A stretch of DNA of 18,472 nucleotides from UBA5976 sp037137575 (GTDB lineage Bacteria; Actinomycetota; Actinomycetes; S36-B12; UBA5976): positions 1 through 18,472 of the forward strand of contig JBAXKB010000021.1 in NCBI GenBank assembly GCA_037137575.1, given 5' to 3'. Under the pieces are notes generated by a model. The model did no database searches, was not told the origin of the DNA, and saw only the letters and a list, made by a program, of their open reading frames with translations. The first letter of the stretch is position 1. Every line of letters begins with the position of its first letter. Both the position numbers and the translations under genes were made by a program. Shown here in pieces: positions 14,254 to 18,472 of the stretch.

Positions 14254-16002
14254 ATGAGCACACATGACGAGCGAAACCCACAGCAACCTTCTGGGATGCC
14301 CTTTCAGCGTTACACCCCGTTCACTCCAATCAATCTGACCGATCGCACTTGGCCAAACACTGCAATCAAGCAAGCACCTCGCTGGTGCGCTGTTGATTTG
14401 CGAGATGGTAATCAGGCACTAATCGACCCAATGACGCCAGATCGCAAGCGGCGCATGTTCGAACTGTTAGTCAAAATGGGTTACAAAGAAATTGAAGTTG
14501 GCTTCCCATCTGCCAGTCAATTGGACTTCGACTTTGTCCGCATGTTGATTGAAGAAAACCTAATTCCTGACGATGTCGTGATTCAGGTACTTACCCAAGC
14601 ACGCGAACATTTAATTGAACGAACTTTTGAATCCATCAATGGCGCTAAGCAAGCGGTCGTTCACCTTTATAACTCAACTTCAACATTGCAGCGCCGAGTT
14701 GTGTTCGCACTAGATAAAGATGGCATTAAGGACATAGCAGTCAACGGCGCTCGTCTGTGCCAGAAATATGCTGAGCAAATTGATGACACTGAAATTTTCT
14801 TCGAATACTCCCCCGAGTCTTTCACCGGTACTGAGCTTGATTACGCAATTGAAGTTTGTAACGCCGTAAACGACGTATGGCAACCGACTCCCGAGCGCAA
14901 AGTAATTATCAACCTGCCAGCAACTGTTGAAATGGCCACTCCAAATGTTTATGCAGACAGCATTGAGTACATGAGTCGTAACTTGAAGTACCGTGATTCG
15001 ATCGTGCTAAGCCTGCATCCACATAACGATCGTGGCACTGCGGTGGCAGCAGCTGAACTTGGTTACCTCGCTGGTGCTGATCGGATCGAAGGTTGCTTAT
15101 TTGGAAATGGTGAGCGCACCGGCAATGTTTGTTTGGTTACCTTGGGCTTGAACCTGTTCAGTCAAGGCATTGATCCACAGATTGACTTCAGCGACATCGA
15201 TGACATCCGCCGCACAGTTGAATATTGCAATCAACTTAATGTTCCTGAACGTCATCCGTACGGTGGAGATTTGGTTTACACAGCTTTCTCTGGATCACAT
15301 CAAGATGCCATCAATAAGGGCCTGGCTGTTATGCAAAAAGATGCCGATGCTGCTGGAGTTTCAATTGATGAAACAACTTGGGCAGTTCCATACTTACCGA
15401 TTGACCCTAAGGATGTTGGCCGCAATTACGAAGCAGTGATTCGCGTTAACTCGCAATCGGGCAAAGGTGGCGTGACTTACATCATGCGAACCGAGCACAA
15501 CTTGGATCTACCGCGTCGACTTCAGATTGAATTTAGTCAGGTCATCCAAAAAGTTACAGACTCAGAAGGTGGCGAAGTTTCACCACAAGCAATGTGGGAT
15601 GTTTTCTTGGACGAGTATTTGCCAAGTCAAGACACGCCTTGGGGTCGCTTTAAGCTAAAAACCGTCGCGGTTGATAGCGATGTTGATGGCGAAACTCGGG
15701 TTCGCGTTGGCATGAGTGACACCACATCTACCCAAGAAACCGTAGATGCGCAGGGAACTGGCAACGGTCCAATCGCTGCCTTCTGCGCTGCACTTTCTGG
15801 GCTCGGTGTTGATGTGAAGGTGCTTGACTATCACGAACACGCAATGAGCGCCGGTGGCGATGCACAAGCAGCGGCCTATTTGGAATGTTCCGTTGCTGGT
15901 CGCACGCTTTGGGGGGTAGGGATCGACTCCTCTATCGTGACCGCATCACTTAAGGCGGTAGTTTCGGCAGTGAACCGCGATTTACGAAATCTGGAAGCCT
16001 AA
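14254..16002 (+). CDS. leuA: 2-isopropylmalate synthase
   Basis: LeuA condenses acetyl-CoA with 2-oxoisovalerate to give 2-isopropylmalate, the committed step to leucine. The 582-residue protein is the long type found in actinobacteria. Catalytic and metal residues are Arg50 and Asp51 in DLRDGNQAL, His255 and His257 in SLHPHNDRG, and Asn291 in GNGERTGN; as I recall the M. tuberculosis numbering (R80, D81, H285, H287, N321), all five keep a constant offset of 30. Residues from about 440 form the C-terminal regulatory domain that binds leucine in this family. ATG at 14254 has GGAG eight bases upstream. Expression is likely controlled by the leader peptide and terminator at 14130-14197. The gene is divergent from leuB and converges on yaaA. 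Confidence 0.97.
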   Translation: MSTHDERNPQQPSGMPFQRYTPFTPINLTDRTWPNTAIKQAPRWCAVDLRDGNQALIDPMTPDRKRRMFELLVKMGYKEIEVGFPSASQLDFDFVRMLIEENLIPDDVVIQVLTQAREHLIERTFESINGAKQAVVHLYNSTSTLQRRVVFALDKDGIKDIAVNGARLCQKYAEQIDDTEIFFEYSPESFTGTELDYAIEVCNAVNDVWQPTPERKVIINLPATVEMATPNVYADSIEYMSRNLKYRDSIVLSLHPHNDRGTAVAAAELGYLAGADRIEGCLFGNGERTGNVCLVTLGLNLFSQGIDPQIDFSDIDDIRRTVEYCNQLNVPERHPYGGDLVYTAFSGSHQDAINKGLAVMQKDADAAGVSIDETTWAVPYLPIDPKDVGRNYEAVIRVNSQSGKGGVTYIMRTEHNLDLPRRLQIEFSQVIQKVTDSEGGEVSPQAMWDVFLDEYLPSQDTPWGRFKLKTVAVDSDVDGETRVRVGMSDTTSTQETVDAQGTGNGPIAAFCAALSGLGVDVKVLDYHEHAMSAGGDAQAAAYLECSVAGRTLWGVGIDSSIVTASLKAVVSAVNRDLRNLEA

Positions 16003-16045
16003 ATACCCGGGAAACAGTTTCACCGGAACTAAACCTTCTGAACTA

Positions 16046-16063
16046 AGCGAACTTAGATTCGCT
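16046..16063. terminator. Small hairpin between the convergent genes leuA and yaaA
   Basis: AGCGAA (16046-16051) pairs with TTCGCT (16058-16063) around a six-base loop. CTAAG/CTTAG is an alternative pairing in the same place. It lies where both genes should end, 44 bases after leuA and 25 bases after the yaaA stop. There is no clear T-run on either side, so termination here is uncertain. Confidence 0.3.
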
Positions 16064-16087
16064 GCCTAGCGTCTAATTACATTTTGC

Positions 16088-16867
16088 TTAAAGTACATCG
16101 ACGACCACTTCAAGAACAATTGGGTCACTACTTCTTGTCGGAACTTTAATCTCGACATCTGCGCCAAGTGCAGAGATGACTTTTGCTAAGTCATCAATAG
16201 ATTTAAGTTTAGATTTACATTTCACGATCTCTCGAAGGATTCGTCCTTTAGTGGCCTTGTTATGGTGGGAAACGATTTTTGGCGGACCAGATTTCATTCG
16301 CTGCAATATTTTTGGAACTACTGAAGTTTGCCCTACTGGCATCGGACCGAGCTTTGTATAGGTACCAGAGCGCAAATCGATTATAAGTTCACTTTCTTGC
16401 GCTAAAAGTTCAGTACAAACTGATCCCCAAAACTTAGGCAACGAACCTATTTTTGGTAACACGGAATCACCCGAAAGACGGTATGCCGGAATAAGATCGC
16501 CAAATGAAACCAAGCCAAACAAAGCGGACTGCACATAAGTTAGTTTGCATAGTTTCTTAAGTTGTGGTGCTGTTAAAGATTTTGCATCAAGTGCTTCAAA
16601 GAGCACTCCACTATAAATTTGCCAAGCTGGCGCTGTTGGGGCGGCTAGAAGGTTTTGATTTCGAATCAATTCGAACTCTTGTTGCTTGCTGATACCAAGA
16701 GTTGCTAATGCCTTTGACTGCTTGCCCGAACTCAATTTCACTAAATCCGTGATCACCTGGTCTCGCTTTTGCACAAGTTCAGGGAATGCGAGGGTTTCCA
16801 AATTTAGCTTTGGACCAGAAACAGGCGAAATCTTTGATTCCGAAGGCGGCAAAAGCACAATAGTCAT
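16088..16867 (-). CDS. yaaA: YaaA family peroxide-stress protein (DUF328/UPF0246)
   Basis: A 259-residue YaaA-family protein. In E. coli YaaA lowers free intracellular iron and protects DNA and proteins during hydrogen peroxide stress. Family landmarks are the N-terminal ILLPPSE-type motif (IVLLPPSESK), the middle segment DLIPAYRLSG followed by LPKIG, DLRSGTY, and NKATKGR near the C-terminus. The open frame extends eight codons further to a TTG at 16891, but the ATG at 16867 begins with the family's usual MxxLLPPSE, and TATAGT (16883-16878) between them looks like a -10 box, so I take the ATG. There is no strong Shine-Dalgarno. The gene stands alone, convergent with leuA and divergent from the pirin gene. 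Confidence 0.92.
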   Translation of the reverse strand: MTIVLLPPSESKISPVSGPKLNLETLAFPELVQKRDQVITDLVKLSSGKQSKALATLGISKQQEFELIRNQNLLAAPTAPAWQIYSGVLFEALDAKSLTAPQLKKLCKLTYVQSALFGLVSFGDLIPAYRLSGDSVLPKIGSLPKFWGSVCTELLAQESELIIDLRSGTYTKLGPMPVGQTSVVPKILQRMKSGPPKIVSHHNKATKGRILREIVKCKSKLKSIDDLAKVISALGADVEIKVPTRSSDPIVLEVVVDVL

Positions 16868-16877
16868 AACGCTTTTC

Positions 16878-16883
16878 ACTATA
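16878..16883 (-). promoter_or_regulatory. Candidate -10 box of yaaA
   Basis: TATAGT on the minus strand matches TATAAT in five of six positions and lies ten bases before the ATG at 16867. It leaves a 5' untranslated stretch of only a few bases. No matching -35 is evident. If real, it excludes the TTG start at 16891. Confidence 0.35.
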
Positions 16884-16980
16884 TCGTTCAACCAAGTAAT
16901 GCGCCCGATGTGTAGCCGGTTGTAGACAATATGCGATAGTTGAAAGTTGAACTAAACTTAAAGTAACCAAGGGAGTCAAG

Positions 16981-17940
16981 ATGCCAGCCATCCAACCAGA
17001 GAACATTCTGGCTTTGCCAAGAATCACATCCGATAACCCGTTCGCGGTTGCTCGCCCCGTTACCAAACTTGTTAAAGCCCAGACCACCTTCGAGGGCGAA
17101 GGCTTCATGGTGCGCCGGCCATTTCCGGGCGGGATAAGCATGAGTGAAGTCGACCCGTTTCTACTTTTAGATCAAATGGGTGGCTTTGAATTAGAGCCAG
17201 AAGAAGCTAAAGGTACACCCTGGCATCCACATCGAGGTTTTGAAACTGTTACCTACATGATGGACGGTCAGTTGCATCACCAAGACACCTCTGGCGGCGG
17301 CGGAATGATTACCGACGGTTCTACACAATGGATGACGGCTGGCTCAGGCATTCTGCACATTGAACAGCCAAGTGAGTATTTGTTACGACATGGCGGCATG
17401 ATGCACGGCGTCCAGCTTTGGGTAAATCTACCAGCCAAACACAAAATGTCGGATCCTAAATATCAGGGCATCGAAGCGCAGAGCGTGAAACTGCTTACCA
17501 GCACCGATGGTGGCGCAGTTATTCGCTTGATTGCTGGCGAACTTGCTGGACACGAGGGCCCGGGTAGTACGTTCACCCCAATTACTTACGCGCACATCAC
17601 ATTAGAACCTGGTGCCAAAGTTGAGTTGCCGTGGAATCCAGAATTTAATGCGATGGTTTATTCACTAAACGGCAGTGGCACTGTGGGCATGGAACAGGCG
17701 CCACTTGCTGAATCAACGTTGGCTATTTTTGGTGCTGGCGACACTGTCGTTTTACAGGCAGACGGCGCACAATTAGGCGCAGCCAAGAAACTTGATGTGC
17801 TGGTACTTGGCGGCAAGCCAATTGGTGAGCCAGTTGCGCACTACGGTCCGTTTGTGATGAACACCCACGCCGAAATCGTTGCGGCCGTTGAGGATTTCCA
17901 GGCTGGCCGCATGGGTGTTATTCCCGCAGCTCATGTTTAA
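16981..17940 (+). CDS. Pirin family protein
   Basis: A 319-residue bicupin of the pirin family. The N-terminal cupin carries the metal ligands His82 and His84 in HPHRGFETVTY and His126 and Glu128 in GSGILHIEQPSE, the three-His/one-Glu set of iron-binding pirins. The second cupin (from about 200) lacks such ligands, as is usual. Bacterial pirins have been reported as quercetinases or as regulators of central metabolism, and the role here is open. ATG at 16981 has AGGGAG five bases upstream. TAAACT (16953-16958) is a possible -10 box in the short divergent region shared with yaaA. Transcription ends at the strong hairpin 21 bases after the stop codon. Confidence 0.93.
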   Translation: MPAIQPENILALPRITSDNPFAVARPVTKLVKAQTTFEGEGFMVRRPFPGGISMSEVDPFLLLDQMGGFELEPEEAKGTPWHPHRGFETVTYMMDGQLHHQDTSGGGGMITDGSTQWMTAGSGILHIEQPSEYLLRHGGMMHGVQLWVNLPAKHKMSDPKYQGIEAQSVKLLTSTDGGAVIRLIAGELAGHEGPGSTFTPITYAHITLEPGAKVELPWNPEFNAMVYSLNGSGTVGMEQAPLAESTLAIFGAGDTVVLQADGAQLGAAKKLDVLVLGGKPIGEPVAHYGPFVMNTHAEIVAAVEDFQAGRMGVIPAAHV

Positions 17941-17960
17941 TTGAGCTATTTTTAGTCACA

Positions 17961-17995
17961 AAAAAATGCCCAGCCAAATTGGCTGGGCATTTTTT
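17961..17995. terminator. Strong bidirectional intrinsic terminator
   Basis: TGCCCAGCCA (17967-17976) pairs perfectly with TGGCTGGGCA (17980-17989) around the loop AAT. The flanking A-run (17960-17966) pairs with the T-run (17990-17995), for 16 bp in all. A U-tract is therefore present on both strands. It serves the pirin gene from the left and serA from the right, ending both convergent transcripts. Confidence 0.93.
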
Positions 17996-18005
17996 AAGTT
18001 CTAGA

Positions 18006-18472
18006 TTAAAGAGTGATTGTGATCTTGTCTGCGTTTACCGCACCTGGCACATCAGTACCACTGAACAAAGCCACAACTGATTCAGCAACTGCAACGCCCG
18101 CTTTTTCCTGAGCTTCTTCAGTTGAAGCACCAAGGTGTGGGGTGGCAGTCACTTGCTCTAGGCCGAATAGTGGTGAATCGGTGCATGGCTCGGTTGCGTA
18201 AACATCAAGTCCCGCGCCACCAACACGACCTTCAACGATTGCATCGTAAAGCGCTGCTTCATCAAGTACGCCGCCGCGAGCAGCGTTGATGATACGAACG
18301 GTTGGCTTGACCTTGGTCAATGCTTCAGCGCCAATAAGGCCCACAGTTTCTGGAGTCTTTGGAATATGGATTGTGATGAAATCTGAAACTGCAAGAAGTT
18401 CATCAAGTGAAACTAGTTTGATTTCTGGTCCACCTGCTGGTGACTCAGTTACGTATGGATCGTAAGCCACGA
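18006..18472 (-). CDS. serA: D-3-phosphoglycerate dehydrogenase, C-terminal part of the catalytic region (runs off the right edge)
   Basis: The last ~155 codons of a SerA-type dehydrogenase, which oxidises 3-phosphoglycerate as the first step of serine synthesis. Seen here are the ribose-binding Asp in AYDPY, the catalytic Arg in INAARGGVLDE, the catalytic Glu in GLDVYATEP and the catalytic His in TPHLGASTEEAQ. These match long-type actinobacterial SerA closely. However, the frame stops right after DVPGAVNADKITITL, where long SerA proteins continue for roughly 200 more residues (ASB and ACT domains). The stop is followed only by the terminator, so no frameshifted remainder exists. The GTG at 18470 is an internal codon; the start and GxGxxG motif are outside the window. 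leuB-serA proximity is also seen in mycobacteria. Confidence 0.9.
   Translation of the reverse strand, partial: VAYDPYVTESPAGGPEIKLVSLDELLAVSDFITIHIPKTPETVGLIGAEALTKVKPTVRIINAARGGVLDEAALYDAIVEGRVGGAGLDVYATEPCTDSPLFGLEQVTATPHLGASTEEAQEKAGVAVAESVVALFSGTDVPGAVNADKITITL

Noticed and set aside
16868..16891. Eight-codon N-terminal extension of yaaA from a TTG start
   Set aside because: YaaA proteins begin at the MxxLLPPSE motif, and a likely -10 box lies inside the extension.
18468..18470. GTG as the start of a short dehydrogenase
   Set aside because: Homology continues upstream in SerA; the Asp just after it belongs to the NAD-binding fold, so this codon is internal and the gene is cut by the window edge.

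Overview
The window looks like a piece of an actinobacterial chromosome of moderate GC content (about half G+C by eye) with tight gene packing. Protein types (long-type LeuA, TIGR00977-like CimA, GltX, short HU, actinobacterial-type LeuB) and gene order support this. As I recall it, the order gpsA - hupB - leuD - leuC - tRNA-Glu/tRNA-Gln - gltX - FAH-family hydrolase - leuB - serA is also found in Mycobacterium tuberculosis. The lower GC, short intergenic gaps and tail-less HU suggest a streamlined, perhaps freshwater, lineage such as Nanopelagicales (acI) or a small Microbacteriaceae. That placement is inference only. No mobile element, CRISPR array, rRNA or transferred island is visible.

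Layout. 1-2256, minus strand: 5' part of a GNAT acetyltransferase, an ABC-F (Uup-like) ATPase and a small DUF4287 protein. 2280-4400, minus: gpsA and plsC, abutting genes of glycerophospholipid synthesis, then a terminator and the nucleoid protein HU. 4401-4664: a 264-bp non-coding stretch with hairpins and short repeats. 4665-14029, minus: a long, probably operonic run in transcription order leuB, ilvE, cimA, FAH hydrolase, gltX, tRNA-Gln(CTG), tRNA-Glu(CTC), leuC, leuD, PfkB-family kinase. 14030-14253: divergent control region with a leucine attenuator. 14254-16002, plus: leuA. 16088-16867, minus: yaaA. 16981-17940, plus: a pirin. 17961-17995: a strong bidirectional terminator. 18006-18472, minus: the 3' part of serA.

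How the genes fit together. LeuA makes 2-isopropylmalate for leucine and CimA makes citramalate for isoleucine. LeuCD and LeuB serve both routes, and IlvE carries out the final transamination. GltX sits next to its tRNA-Glu and next to tRNA-Gln, which many actinobacteria charge by misacylation with glutamate followed by amidation. The most notable signal is a compact attenuator before leuA: a 13-codon leader peptide with three consecutive Leu codons, whose last codons form the 5' arm of an intrinsic terminator. The leader may be translated from a leaderless transcript. A second notable point is that SerA ends right after its catalytic domain, without the regulatory domains of long-type SerA.
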